From Pusillibacter faecalis (lineage in GTDB: Bacteria > Bacillota > Clostridia > Oscillospirales > Oscillospiraceae): a DNA stretch of 64,000 bases. The notes below the pieces were generated by a model, which had not been told where the DNA came from, did not search any database, and worked only from the letters and a program-made list of their open reading frames with translations. Position numbers and translations under genes: made by a program. The DNA lies in assembly GCF_018408705.1 (NCBI RefSeq), contig NZ_AP023420.1, positions 2,108,001 through 2,172,000 on the forward strand, given 5' to 3'. This document shows, piece after piece, positions 42,711 to 52,055 of this stretch. Each line of letters starts with the position of its first letter. The first letter of the stretch is position 1.

Positions 42711-43481
42711 ATGATGCCGTTATTGGATGTGCAGCATTTACAGAAAACCTATACGACCCGTTTTGGTGCTCACCAGGTGCAGGCCCTGGCCGATGTGTCT
42801 TTTACCGTGGAGCCGGGGGAGTATGTGGCCATTATGGGAGAGTCCGGGTCCGGCAAGACCACATTACTGAATATTTTAGCAGCACTGGACCGCTCCACAG
42901 CGGGAGAGGTACTGCTCGGCGGCAGGTCCCTCTCTGCCATCCGGGAGAAACAGCTGGCGGCGTTCCGCCGATCTCATCTGGGATTCGTGTTTCAGGACTT
43001 CAATCTGCTGGATACCTTTTCCCTGCGGGATAATATCCTCCTGCCGCTGGTGCTGGCAGGGGAGCGGCCCGCTGCAATGGAGCGCAAGCTTATGCCTTTG
43101 GCACAGCGTCTAGGAATCTCGGAGCTGCTCTCCAAGTATCCCTATGAGGTATCCGGCGGACAGAAACAGCGCGCGGCGGTGGCCAGGGCACTGATTACGG
43201 CGCCGGAGCTGATTTTGGCAGATGAGCCTACTGGAGCCCTGGACTCCCGGGCCTCTGCGCGTCTGCTGGAGCTGTTTGAGGCTATTAACCGGGAGGGGCA
43301 GACCATTGTGATGGTTACGCACTCGGTAGAGGCTGCCAGCCACGCCGGCCGGGTATTATTTCTGCGGGATGGCAGAGTCTATCATCAGCTCTTTCGGGAG
43401 GGAGAGAGTCGGGAACACCAGGTCCGGCGCATCTCTGACGTTCTGACGGGACTTACTCAGGGAGGGGAGCAGGATGCGTGA
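42711..43481 (+). CDS. BceA/YtsC-type ABC transporter ATP-binding protein
   Basis: 256 residues after AAGGAGG (two adjacent ATGs). Walker A GESGSGKT (44-51), VFQDFNLLDTFSLRDNILLP (Q-loop and its neighbourhood, typical of the MacB/BceA group), signature VSGGQKQR and Walker B LILADEPTGALD are present. Pairs with the FtsX-like permease overlapping its end. Bce-type pairs protect against cell-wall-active peptides or sense them; no histidine kinase/response regulator lies beside it. Confidence 0.9.
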   Translation: MMPLLDVQHLQKTYTTRFGAHQVQALADVSFTVEPGEYVAIMGESGSGKTTLLNILAALDRSTAGEVLLGGRSLSAIREKQLAAFRRSHLGFVFQDFNLLDTFSLRDNILLPLVLAGERPAAMERKLMPLAQRLGISELLSKYPYEVSGGQKQRAAVARALITAPELILADEPTGALDSRASARLLELFEAINREGQTIVMVTHSVEAASHAGRVLFLRDGRVYHQLFREGESREHQVRRISDVLTGLTQGGEQDA

Positions 43482-44886
43482 GTATAGCTTCTTTCCTCGG
43501 CTGGCTCTGGTGAACCTGACGAGAAACCGGCGGTTTTACGGCCCCTATCTCGTCTCCTGCGGCGGCACCGTAGGGATGTATTACGTGCTGCGCTTTCTGG
43601 CGGGGACGGAGACGCTGGCTTCGGTGCGCGGCGCGGCATATCTTCAATCCATGATGAGCATTGGCTGCGCCGTGGTGGGGATCTTCGCGGCGGTTATTTT
43701 GCTCTATGCCAACAGTTTCGTCATGAAACGGCGGCATCGGGAGCTAGGGCTCTATCACGTGTTGGGGCTGGAAAAGAGACATCTGGCCTGGGTGATGCTC
43801 TGGGAGACGCTGTACTGTGCGCTGGCGGCCTTGGGATTGGGACTGGTAGCGGGAGGGGTGCTATCCTATCTGGTGCCGCCGCTGCTGCTGGGAATGATCC
43901 GGTTTCCTATGGAATTCACCGTGCATCTCAGCGGCCGGGCCATGTGGGAGACGGTGCAGCTGTTTATCATCCTCTTTGGTCTGACGCTGCTGGCTAATTT
44001 CGCGCGCCTGCACAGGTCCCGGCCGGTGGAACTGCTGCGCTCCGCTCAGACCGGGGAGCGCGAACCAAAAACAAAGCGCCTGCTGGCGCTCGTGGGGCTT
44101 GTGACTCTGGCCGGCGGTTACGGCCTGGCTGTCACGATTCAGGACCCGGTAGAGGCCATGGTATGGTTCTTCGGCGCAGTGCTTCTGGTCATGGTGGGGA
44201 CATACTGCATCTTTACCGCCGGCTCCATCGCCCTGCTCAAGGCCTTGCGGGCCAACCACAATTTTTACTATCAGACGCGGCACTTCACCGCAGTATCTGG
44301 GATGCTGTACCGGATGAAGCAGAACGCGGCAGGACTTTCCAACATCTGTATTCTCTCCACCATGGTGCTGGTGACGGTGTCGACCACCGCCTGTTTGTAT
44401 TTCGGGTTGGAGCAGATGGCGGCACAACGTGCGGCGGAGAACGCCCTCAGCACTGCCGAGGCTGCGGAGATGCTACAGGAGTACGCTGTGATGTACGGAG
44501 GGTTCTTGTTCCTGGGACTGTTTTTGGGGGCGGTGTTTTTGCTGGCCACGGTGCTGATCATCTATTATAAACAGCTCTCAGAAGGCTATGAGGACCGGGA
44601 CCGCTATCGGATCATGCAGCAGGTAGGTATGACACCGGAGGAGGTCCGAGGCTCCATCCGCAGTCAGATTCTGCTGGTATTTTTCCTGCCGCTGGGCATG
44701 GCAGGGCTGCATCTGTTGGCGGCATCCCCCATGCTCTGCCGGATGCTGGAGCTCTTCGGACTACAGAACGCACCTCTTTTTGCCGCCTGCGCTGGCGGAA
44801 CGCTGGCGGTGTTCTGCATCGTCTATGCGCTGGTTTTTATTCTGACGGCTCGCACTTATAACCGGGTGGTGAGAGAGACAGAATAG
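43474..44886 (+). CDS. BceB-like FtsX-family ABC permease, short form
   Basis: 470 residues, against roughly 640-670 for typical BceB. About eight membrane segments; FVMKRRHRELGLYHVLGLEKRH and the late YYKQLSEGYEDRDRYRIMQQVGM are diagnostic of the family. The large external domain that binds peptide antibiotics in BceB is cut to about 30 residues (YFGLEQMAAQRA... region near 305-340). It may therefore work without antibiotic sensing. Overlaps the ATPase gene by 8 bases. Confidence 0.85.
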   Translation: MREYSFFPRLALVNLTRNRRFYGPYLVSCGGTVGMYYVLRFLAGTETLASVRGAAYLQSMMSIGCAVVGIFAAVILLYANSFVMKRRHRELGLYHVLGLEKRHLAWVMLWETLYCALAALGLGLVAGGVLSYLVPPLLLGMIRFPMEFTVHLSGRAMWETVQLFIILFGLTLLANFARLHRSRPVELLRSAQTGEREPKTKRLLALVGLVTLAGGYGLAVTIQDPVEAMVWFFGAVLLVMVGTYCIFTAGSIALLKALRANHNFYYQTRHFTAVSGMLYRMKQNAAGLSNICILSTMVLVTVSTTACLYFGLEQMAAQRAAENALSTAEAAEMLQEYAVMYGGFLFLGLFLGAVFLLATVLIIYYKQLSEGYEDRDRYRIMQQVGMTPEEVRGSIRSQILLVFFLPLGMAGLHLLAASPMLCRMLELFGLQNAPLFAACAGGTLAVFCIVYALVFILTARTYNRVVRETE

Positions 44887-44990
44887 AACTTGGGTGTTGC
44901 TTTCCGCCTGACACACAGATTTCATCAGAATTTCACGGAGTTTCGATAGAGAAACAACAGAAAAAACGATATATTTTCCTTAACAGTATC

Positions 44991-45019
44991 TTGACAAACT
45001 GTATCAACTGTACTATTAT
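44991..45019 (+). promoter_or_regulatory. Promoter of the glycosyltransferase operon
   Basis: TTGACA (44991-44996), 17-bp spacer, TATTAT (45014-45019). Repeated CTGTA/TACAG half-sites in and around the spacer could bind a regulator. Confidence 0.75.
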
Positions 45020-45106
45020 AGATAATACAGATAAGGCGAGGAAGCAGATTGTTGAAGAAATGGTCTTCGCTGCATCGTATGATAAGCAGATAAGGAGGAA
45101 CACTCC

Positions 45107-46285
45107 ATGAAAATTTTAATCACAACTGATTGGTATTCTCCGGCGGTGAACGGCGTTGTCACCTCCGTGAAGAATCTCCGGCGGGGGCTGGAGGCACGGG
45201 GACATGAAGTCCGGATTTTGACGCTGTCCCAGACGACTCACTCCTGGACAGAGGATGGTGTGACCTATCTTGGTTCTGTTCCGGCAGGATTGGTCTATCC
45301 AGGCGCCCGCCTGCGCACGCCTATGGTGCGGCGCTGGACTCAGGAACTGGTGGCCTGGGGGCCGGATGTGGTGCATTCTCAGTGCGAGTTCTCCACCTTT
45401 TTCCTGGCCCGCCGGATTGCTGAATATTTGGACGTTCCACTGGTGCATACTTATCACACGGTTTACGAGGACTACACCCACTACTTCTCACCCAGCGTCC
45501 GTTTTGGGAAGAAGGCGGTGGCCATGTTTTCCCGCTGGGTGGCGGCACAGACAGATTGCCTCATTGCTCCGACTGTCAAGGTACGCCAGCTGTTGCAGGG
45601 CTATGGGATCAGCCGGCCGGTGTTTGTAGTTCCTTCGGGGATTGATTTGGACCGCTTCAGCGGAGAAACGGACCCCATCCGACAGGCAGTACTGCGCCAG
45701 AGCCTGGATATTCCACAGGAGCATCTGATCCTGGTGAGTGTGGGACGGCTGGCGGAAGAAAAAAATTTGGAAGAGCTGTTGCATCTCCGCGCTGCCATGG
45801 GGGAGGCGCCTGTCACCCTGCTGCTGGTAGGCGGCGAACCGGACAAGCTTCGGCTGGAAGGTATCGCGGCCGGCTTGGGATTAACAGCGCCGGCGGTGGT
45901 GTTTGCCGGCATGGTGCCCCCTGCCCAGGTGCCGGACTGGTACCAGTTGGGGGATCTGTTCGTCAGTGCCTCTACCAGCGAGACCCAGGGCCTCACCTAT
46001 ATTGAGGCGCTGGCTGCCGGCGTGCCGGCGCTGTGCCGCGCGGACCCCTGTCTTGCCGGAGTGATCCGGGAAGGAGAGAACGGATGGCAGTATCGTGATA
46101 GAGAGGAATTTCAGCAGAAGCTGACGGAGATCCGGCGTCAGCCGGAGCAGTTGGCGGAAATGTCTGCTGCGGCCCGGCGCTCTATGCAGACATTTTCTAT
46201 ACACGCGTTTGCGGAACACATGGAGAGCATCTACCTCAGTCAGATGGCCCACCACGGAGGAGGCAGGCAGGAGGTGTCCGCATGA
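45107..46285 (+). CDS. GT4 glycosyltransferase, probable diacylglycerol glucosyltransferase
   Basis: 392 residues after AAGGAGGAACACTCC. GT-B fold: N-terminal ITTDWYSPAVNGVVTSVKNL and HTYHTVYEDYTHY (acceptor side), then VSVGRLAEEKNLEELL and the E-x7-E donor motif in STSETQGLTYIEALAAG. The pattern is close to 1,2-diacylglycerol 3-alpha-glucosyltransferases of Firmicutes that make membrane glycolipid. Followed by a TVP38 membrane protein and a second GT4, a layout fitting glycolipid or lipoteichoic-acid anchor synthesis. Confidence 0.85.
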   Translation: MKILITTDWYSPAVNGVVTSVKNLRRGLEARGHEVRILTLSQTTHSWTEDGVTYLGSVPAGLVYPGARLRTPMVRRWTQELVAWGPDVVHSQCEFSTFFLARRIAEYLDVPLVHTYHTVYEDYTHYFSPSVRFGKKAVAMFSRWVAAQTDCLIAPTVKVRQLLQGYGISRPVFVVPSGIDLDRFSGETDPIRQAVLRQSLDIPQEHLILVSVGRLAEEKNLEELLHLRAAMGEAPVTLLLVGGEPDKLRLEGIAAGLGLTAPAVVFAGMVPPAQVPDWYQLGDLFVSASTSETQGLTYIEALAAGVPALCRADPCLAGVIREGENGWQYRDREEFQQKLTEIRRQPEQLAEMSAAARRSMQTFSIHAFAEHMESIYLSQMAHHGGGRQEVSA

Positions 46286-46872
46286 CAAAAGAGAGAATGA
46301 CTCTCCAGGTACTTTCTCTGGCAGGTCTTGTGGCCTGCGTCATCCTAGCCCTGTGGGGATGGAGGACGGGGGTACTGACCTCTCAGGAGCAGATGCAAGC
46401 GCTGGTTCACAGCTGTGGCGCAGTGGGCGTCGTCCTGTTCATTCTGTTCCAGGCGGTGCAGGTGGTGGTGCCGGTGCTGCCGGGCGGCATCGGGTGCCTG
46501 GCAGGGGTGCTGATTTTTGGACCAGTGTGGGGCTTTGTCTATAACTATGTCGGGATCTGCATCGGTTCTCTGGCGGCCTTTGCGGTGGCGCGTAACTGCG
46601 GCAAACCCCTTTTGACCATGCTGTTTTCCGAAAAAACCATTGCCAAGTACAGCCGATGGGCAGAGGAACGCAATCGGTTTGCACGGCTGTTTGCACTGGC
46701 TATTTTTCTTCCTGTAGCACCGGATGACTTCCTATGCTATTTGGCAGGGACGACGGAGATGAGCTGGCGGCAGTACACAGCCATTATCCTGCTGGGCAAG
46801 CCCTTTGCCATTGCTCTATACAGCCTGGGGCTGACCGTGGTATGGCAGCATCTGGTGACGCTGCTGCAATAA
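46282..46872 (+). CDS. TVP38/TMEM64-family (DedA-like) membrane protein
   Basis: 196 residues, overlapping the first glycosyltransferase by four bases. Five to six hydrophobic segments and the family motif AGVLIFGPVWGFVYNYVGICIGS (residues about 70-95), then R-x-x-x-F/L-P-x-APDDFLCYLAG. DedA-like proteins move or scramble lipids across the membrane. Between two glycolipid-type transferases it may translocate the glycolipid product (inference). Confidence 0.85.
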   Translation: MTKERMTLQVLSLAGLVACVILALWGWRTGVLTSQEQMQALVHSCGAVGVVLFILFQAVQVVVPVLPGGIGCLAGVLIFGPVWGFVYNYVGICIGSLAAFAVARNCGKPLLTMLFSEKTIAKYSRWAEERNRFARLFALAIFLPVAPDDFLCYLAGTTEMSWRQYTAIILLGKPFAIALYSLGLTVVWQHLVTLLQ

Positions 46873-46885
46873 AGGAGAAAAAACG

Positions 46886-47962
46886 ATGCGGATTTACATT
46901 TATACAGGCGGAGAAAAGGTCGTTGGGAAAAGCGGCGTGGGACAGGCAATCCGCCACCAAAAGTCCTGCTTGGACAGATGCGGAGTTTCGGTGACGGAGC
47001 GCTGGACCGCGGATACCGCCGCCGTCCACATCAATACGGTTCTGCCAGACTCCGTCCTGACCGCGCTGGGCGCTCGCCTGCGGGGAAAAAAGGTGGTCTG
47101 GTACGGACATTCCACCATGGAGGATTTCCGAAAGTCCTTCCGGGGTTCTGATCTGCTGGCGCCGCTGTTCCGCCGCTGGATCACCTTTTGCTATGGCCTG
47201 GGGGATGTGGTGATTACCCCTACGGAGTATTCCAGCCATCTGCTGGCGGGCTATGGAATCCGCAAACCGGTATACAGTCTCTCCAATGGCGTGGACACGG
47301 CATATTTCCACCCGGACCCGGCGCTGCGGGCTTCATTCCGCAAGCGGTATGGTTTGGGAGAGGAAAAGGTGGTGATCTCCGTGGGACATACCATCGCCCG
47401 CAAGGGGCTGCTGGACTTTTTGGAGCTGGCACGCCGGATGCCGGAGGTTCGGTTTCTCTGGTTTGGGTGGACAGACCCACGGCTGCTGCCGAGAGAGATC
47501 AACGACGCCTTGGATGCCGCTCCCGACAACGTGATGTTTCCTGGCTATGTGGACCGGGAACAGCTGCGGGAGGCCTACTGCGGCGCAGATGTGTTTGCCT
47601 TTCTCAGCCATGAGGAGACCGAGGGAATCGTGGTCTTAGAAGCCTTGGCCTGCGGGATTCCCACTGTGCTGCGGGATATCCCGGTCTACGAGGGGTGGCT
47701 GGAAGACGGAAAAAATGTATACAAAAAGTTGAATATAGACAGATTTCAACAGACAGTAGATGGAATTTTGAAAAAGACGCTTCCGGACCTGACAGCGGCG
47801 GGGCGCTGCGTAGCAGAGACCCGCAGTCTGGAGGCCGTGGGGGAGCGGCTCCGGGACATCTACCGCAGAGAGCAGATTCTGCCTCCTCCCAGACAGACAG
47901 CACCTGCATTTTCACCCCATAGGGCTGCGCTTAGACGCAGCAACTGGTTCTCCAGGCTGTAA
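46886..47962 (+). CDS. GT4 glycosyltransferase, probable second glycolipid sugar transferase
   Basis: 358 residues after AAGGAG. MRIYIYTGGEKVVGKSGVGQAI at the start is typical of 1,2-diacylglycerol-3-glucose glucosyltransferases; VVISVGHTIARKGLLDFLEL and HEETEGIVVLEALACG carry the donor-binding half. Likely adds the second sugar to monoglucosyl-diacylglycerol. Acceptor and linkage not provable by eye. Confidence 0.82.
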   Translation: MRIYIYTGGEKVVGKSGVGQAIRHQKSCLDRCGVSVTERWTADTAAVHINTVLPDSVLTALGARLRGKKVVWYGHSTMEDFRKSFRGSDLLAPLFRRWITFCYGLGDVVITPTEYSSHLLAGYGIRKPVYSLSNGVDTAYFHPDPALRASFRKRYGLGEEKVVISVGHTIARKGLLDFLELARRMPEVRFLWFGWTDPRLLPREINDALDAAPDNVMFPGYVDREQLREAYCGADVFAFLSHEETEGIVVLEALACGIPTVLRDIPVYEGWLEDGKNVYKKLNIDRFQQTVDGILKKTLPDLTAAGRCVAETRSLEAVGERLRDIYRREQILPPPRQTAPAFSPHRAALRRSNWFSRL

Positions 47963-48030
47963 AAGTATCCGGCACCTGGCGGAGAGTTCGCCATGCCCGT
48001 ACCGGTCTTTGAACGTGGTAACTGTGTACG

Positions 48031-48059
48031 CTGACCAACACAGTATCATGAAATATAAA
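48031..48059 (+). promoter_or_regulatory. Promoter candidate for the 109-residue protein gene
   Basis: CTGACC (48031-48036), 17-bp spacer, TATAAA (48054-48059). Confidence 0.55.
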
Positions 48060-48091
48060 GAACGATTATGAGGTGTTTTTACGGGAGAGTA

Positions 48092-48421
48092 ATGATGGCA
48101 AAACATGAGTTTGGTATCATGGAAAGAGCGCCAAGCCCCGGGGAACGGTATGACACCTATGAGCCGGAACGTTATGGGTGTATTTCCGTTCCAGATGAGG
48201 ACCTGGAAGGGCTTTTCGCAGATTTGAGGATCAATGTCTACTGGCATACTCTGGACCGGCCGGAAAAGGGGCTGGCGTATTGTGGTATTACGCTGATCCC
48301 GCCGGATGCCGTTCCCTCGATTCTGGCGGACATAGACGGGGTGGAGAAGCTGACCCCTCTGAAGTCGCTATTGTTGCAGGCAAGGGATGAGAATAGGTTT
48401 GTGATTCACTACGGACTGTGA
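48092..48421 (+). CDS. Conserved hypothetical protein, 109 residues
   Basis: Start ATG 48092 (or 48095) behind GGGAGAG. Soluble, acidic, without membrane segment or signal. The sequence (MAKHEFGIMERAPSPGERYD, DRPEKGLAYCGITLIPPDA) recalls an uncharacterised family of Clostridia, but I cannot name a domain. Monocistronic with promoter and terminator, so probably expressed. Confidence 0.75.
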   Translation: MMAKHEFGIMERAPSPGERYDTYEPERYGCISVPDEDLEGLFADLRINVYWHTLDRPEKGLAYCGITLIPPDAVPSILADIDGVEKLTPLKSLLLQARDENRFVIHYGL

Positions 48422-48454
48422 ATTCTCAGAAAAGTACAGACCTGGAATTGACTC

Positions 48455-48496
48455 AAGGGCCTCCCGTCTGATAAAACCATCAGACGGGAGGCCCTT
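48455..48496. terminator. Bidirectional terminator
   Basis: Perfect 18-bp stem (48455-48472 / 48479-48496) with a 6-nt loop, between convergent genes. Confidence 0.9.
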
Positions 48497-48511
48497 TCCA
48501 TATCCCGGTGC

Positions 48512-48784
48512 TTATATCAGTGCCACGATCAGCCATATCAGCCCGATTGCGGCCGCGCCCATCAGGGTGTAGACCGCCGGAGAGAGATTCCGCCAGACGC
48601 GGCTGAAGCGTCCGTGGTCTCCGCTGGCATAGTTTCGGGCCACCCGGCGGGCCTCTTCCACCAGCTCCCGAGAGGTAATGCCCTCTCCAGCTGCATCGTT
48701 GCGGACAATAAAGATCGCTTGCTCAAAGAAACGCTGGTCCGGGGAGTCGATGACCACAACCCGTCTGGAAATACCTTTCACCAT
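48512..48784 (-). CDS. Small tail-anchored membrane protein, hypothetical
   Basis: 90 residues; ATG 48784 chosen for GCAGGAGG nine bases before it. A basic N-terminus (MVKGISRRVVVIDSPDQRFFEQAIFIV), a helical middle (SRELVEEARRVARNYASG) and one C-terminal membrane span (about 69-90). It lies 55 bases after spoIIE on the same strand and may be co-transcribed, which would fit a sporulation-linked membrane protein (inference). Family not recognised. Confidence 0.75.
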   Translation of the reverse strand: MVKGISRRVVVIDSPDQRFFEQAIFIVRNDAAGEGITSRELVEEARRVARNYASGDHGRFSRVWRNLSPAVYTLMGAAAIGLIWLIVALI

Positions 48785-48839
48785 TGTCAAATGCCTCCTG
48801 CTGCGTTGATACATCCATTTTGCCGCAGGACCCAGTCCT

Positions 48840-50915
48840 CTATACCCGTCTCACGCCATTTTTTTCTTCCGGCAGTGGACGGTAGAAGACCTGCACGCCG
48901 CAGTCGTCTAAAAGGTGTTCTCTTCGGATGCTTTCCGACAAAATGAGCCCTGCCAGCACCTGGGGGTCCTCGCCCTCCCAGCCGGCCAGCAGGTCCAAAA
49001 GCCACTCGTCTCGGCTGGGGTCCGCCACACCATCACTGATCATCACCGCGAAGCTGCCGGGCTCTAGGCGGACAGTCGTCACATCCGGGGATGCCGGGGT
49101 TCCCCGCAGCCCGGCTGGAAGGCTTCCACCGGTCACACGCCGGACGGTGCCGCCCTTTTTGAGGTAGCTGGGTGCGGCGCCGAACTTATAAAAGGCCGCT
49201 TCACCCGTGGAGGGCTGGAAGGCGCAGAGGTCGATGGTGGTAAAGCTACCCGTCTCCGCTCCACGGAGGGCCATGGCGGCATTCAAGGTTTTTAGAGCCG
49301 CCTCCGGCTCAATGCCGGCTTCCAGAAACTGCCGCAGGAGACGGCAGGTCAGAGCGGACTCCTTGCGGGCAGGCTCGCCGCTGCCCATGCCGTCCGCCAG
49401 CAGCAGACACCAGAGGCCATCCTCCCGCTGGAAGGACACCAGCGTGTCGCCGCAGACGGTTTCTCCCTCCTTAGGACGGAGGGCGGCGCCTACCTGACAG
49501 GGGGGAGCAGACTCCCGCTCCCGGGTAAGAATCCCTGCCGCGCCGGAGGCCGGGACGGATTCCCCCAAACCGGCAGCGGTGGCAGTCAGCAGCTCGCTGA
49601 GCTGGGCGTACTGCCCCCGGGCGCTGCGGCGGGTTTCCTCCAGTTGGCGCCGGTACTGCCGTCGCAGCAGATAGGCGGAGAGTTCCCCATTTACCGCAGT
49701 GATAAAATCCGGCAGGTGGATGCAGCGGTCCGAGAAATACTGTGGAAAATCCTTGGCCATGGCACGCCCCCGCTCCAGAAGATAGGGCGTTGCGTCATTT
49801 AGGGCATTGAAGGTGCCGGTATATTCCTTCTGCCAGCACAGCGTACAAAGCGCACAGCCGCGGCATACCCGTTCCGCTGCCCGGTCAAAGACAATGGCGG
49901 GATTCTCCTCTGTAGAGGGCGGCGTGCTGCGGCCCATGCTGTCATAGAGGTCTCGCAGCGCACCGGCAGCTTTATTCAGGCGTTCCTTCAGCTGATTTCC
50001 TGTCTGGGAGGCAGGCTCCGCCCGCTTCACCCGCTTGCCGCCAAAGAGACGCCCAGGTAGCAAAAGGAAGACAGCCATGCCCAAGAGAGCCTCCACCAGC
50101 AGCGGCTGGGAAAAGGGTTCCTCAGCGGGCAGCAGGGCAGCCAGAACGGCGAGGAGAAAAGCCACCGCCGCTGTGGAACGGCGATGCCCCTGTCGGCTGC
50201 CTGCCAGCAGTCCCGCAAAACCGAAGCCCGCAGTAAAAAGTCCGTTGCCGCTGCCAGTGCACAGGTCTACCGTCAACCCAAGGCCAAGGCCTATGGCGGC
50301 GCCTGCGGCCAGCCCCTGGTCATAGGCGGCATAGGCCAGCAGTGTGCACAGCGCCGCGCGGCCCAGGGAGATGCCAAGCAGCGTCAGGTCCATGAAGGCC
50401 AGCAGCAGCGCAGCCGTGAGAAACAGCACCCCGTCCCTGAGAGGGCGCTCTCCATCCGGCTGCAGCAGCGGGCGGAAAAACCAGGCAGAGGCACCAGTCA
50501 GGCCCACCGCAGCAAGGCATGGCGTCAGATGCTCCAGGGGGGAGAGGGACTGGGCGACGTAAATGCCCTGCACAGCCAGAGTCAGGCCAGCGGCGGTCAG
50601 GACCTGCGCCTTGGGACTTCCCAGAAAGGAGCTGCCCCGGAAGGAGGTGGCGGCCGTGAGAATTAAAATGGCGATCGCCAGATGGGGTAGCGCCTCCGCA
50701 AAGTCTAAGAATAACAAGCTGCCTGCAGCCGTGCCTGCCAGGGCGGCCGCACCCGGAATTCCCGGACCTGCCGCCGCCACAAGACCTAGGGCGAAAGGAG
50801 CATACCCTCCGGTAGTCTGGCTGGCAGTCAACGCCGCTGCCAGGAAAAAACGGATTCCGCACTCCAGCAGCCATGTTGTCTGCCGCCGCTCTCCTATGAT
50901 TGGACCGTGTTCCAC
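48840..50915 (-). CDS. spoIIE: Stage II sporulation protein E (membrane PP2C phosphatase)
   Basis: 691 residues from GTG 50915 (AGGAGG before it). About ten N-terminal membrane spans (to about residue 300), a central FtsZ-interacting/oligomer region, and the C-terminal PP2C domain: LLLADGMGSGEPARKES, KFGAAPSYLKKG, VMISDGVADPSRDEWLLDLL. SpoIIE dephosphorylates SpoIIAA to release sigma-F in the forespore. Its presence shows a spore-forming lineage. A weak promoter (TTGCGA with a long 23-bp gap to TAAAAT at 50947-50952, minus strand) is a candidate only. Confidence 0.95.
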   Translation of the reverse strand: MEHGPIIGERRQTTWLLECGIRFFLAAALTASQTTGGYAPFALGLVAAAGPGIPGAAALAGTAAGSLLFLDFAEALPHLAIAILILTAATSFRGSSFLGSPKAQVLTAAGLTLAVQGIYVAQSLSPLEHLTPCLAAVGLTGASAWFFRPLLQPDGERPLRDGVLFLTAALLLAFMDLTLLGISLGRAALCTLLAYAAYDQGLAAGAAIGLGLGLTVDLCTGSGNGLFTAGFGFAGLLAGSRQGHRRSTAAVAFLLAVLAALLPAEEPFSQPLLVEALLGMAVFLLLPGRLFGGKRVKRAEPASQTGNQLKERLNKAAGALRDLYDSMGRSTPPSTEENPAIVFDRAAERVCRGCALCTLCWQKEYTGTFNALNDATPYLLERGRAMAKDFPQYFSDRCIHLPDFITAVNGELSAYLLRRQYRRQLEETRRSARGQYAQLSELLTATAAGLGESVPASGAAGILTRERESAPPCQVGAALRPKEGETVCGDTLVSFQREDGLWCLLLADGMGSGEPARKESALTCRLLRQFLEAGIEPEAALKTLNAAMALRGAETGSFTTIDLCAFQPSTGEAAFYKFGAAPSYLKKGGTVRRVTGGSLPAGLRGTPASPDVTTVRLEPGSFAVMISDGVADPSRDEWLLDLLAGWEGEDPQVLAGLILSESIRREHLLDDCGVQVFYRPLPEEKNGVRRV

Positions 50916-51027
50916 AGCCTGTCCCTCCTAAACGTGTGTTTTCCTTATTTTACCGCCCGATCTGAGAAAATCCCGTCGCAATCCGGCGCGGCGGACTGGA
51001 AAGGCGGAAAAAGCACACGATTTTTGA

Positions 51028-51056
51028 TTGCAATCCCCGGGAAAATCCGTTACACT
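51028..51056 (+). promoter_or_regulatory. Promoter of the dusB operon
   Basis: TTGCAA (51028-51033), 17-bp spacer, TACACT (51051-51056), 30 bases before the ATG. Confidence 0.7.
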
Positions 51057-51086
51057 ATTCCCGTTGACATGGAAGGAGGCACACCC

Positions 51087-52055
51087 ATGCGTATCGGCAA
51101 CGTGGAGATTCCCTCTCGACTGGCGCTGGCGCCCATGGCGGGAGTCACAGACGCAGCGTTTCGCCAAATCTGTGCTGAAATGGGCGCGGGTCTGACCTGT
51201 ACCGAGCTGATCTCCTCTAAAGCCCTGTGCTATCACGATAAAAAAACATTTACCCTGCTGCGGCAGTTTCCAGGAGAGCATCCCGGCGCGGTGCAGATTT
51301 TTGGCAGCGATCCAGTCTGTATGGCGGAGGCCGCCCAGATCGCTTTGGAGGCCACCGGTGCGGACCTCATTGATATCAATATGGGCTGTCCCATGCCGAA
51401 GATTGTGAACAATGGCGACGGCGCCGCCTTGATGAAAGACCCGGACAAGGCGGGAAGGATTGTGGAGGCCATGGTAAAGGCCGTCCCCGTGCCGGTGACT
51501 GCGAAATTCAGACGAGGCTGGGACGCGGGGAGCTGTAACTGCGTGGAGTTTGCCAAAACGCTGGAGGCGGCCGGAGTCTCCGCTGTGGCAGTCCACGGGC
51601 GTACTCGGGCTCAGGTTTATGGGGGACATGCAGACTGGCACTGCATTCGGCAGGTGAAAGAAGCAGTGTCCGTCCCTGTGATTGCCAACGGCGACATCTG
51701 GAAGCCGGAGGATGCGGCCCGCATCCTGCAGCATACCAAGGCAGATATGGCGATGATTGCCCGGGGCTGCTTTGGAAACCCCTGGCTGTTTGCCCAGGCC
51801 AAAGCGGTGCTGGAAGGCCGTCCCATCCCACCGCTGCCGCCTCTTAGCGAGCGGTGTGACACTGCTGTGCGCCAGATTGAGCTGGCGGCGGAGCTTCGGG
51901 GAGAGCGGATAGCGGTGCTAGAAGCGCGAAGACATTACTGCTGGTATCTCAAAGGAGTGCCTCATGCCGGCTATTATAAAGAGCAGATCGTCCGCATGAA
52001 CACACTGGAGGATGTCTACCAAGTAACGAAAGGAATCAAGCGTGACTTGAGATGA
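51087..52055 (+). CDS. dusB: tRNA-dihydrouridine synthase B
   Basis: 322 residues from ATG 51087 (GAAGGAGG upstream). FMN barrel with APMAGVTDAAFRQIC at the start, INMGCPMPKIVNNGDGAAL (catalytic Cys in GCP), VHGRTRAQVYGGHADW, VIANGDIW and IARGCFGNPWLFAQ. It reduces uridine to dihydrouridine in tRNA. The ATGA overlap joins it to the sigma-factor gene. Confidence 0.95.
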   Translation: MRIGNVEIPSRLALAPMAGVTDAAFRQICAEMGAGLTCTELISSKALCYHDKKTFTLLRQFPGEHPGAVQIFGSDPVCMAEAAQIALEATGADLIDINMGCPMPKIVNNGDGAALMKDPDKAGRIVEAMVKAVPVPVTAKFRRGWDAGSCNCVEFAKTLEAAGVSAVAVHGRTRAQVYGGHADWHCIRQVKEAVSVPVIANGDIWKPEDAARILQHTKADMAMIARGCFGNPWLFAQAKAVLEGRPIPPLPPLSERCDTAVRQIELAAELRGERIAVLEARRHYCWYLKGVPHAGYYKEQIVRMNTLEDVYQVTKGIKRDLR

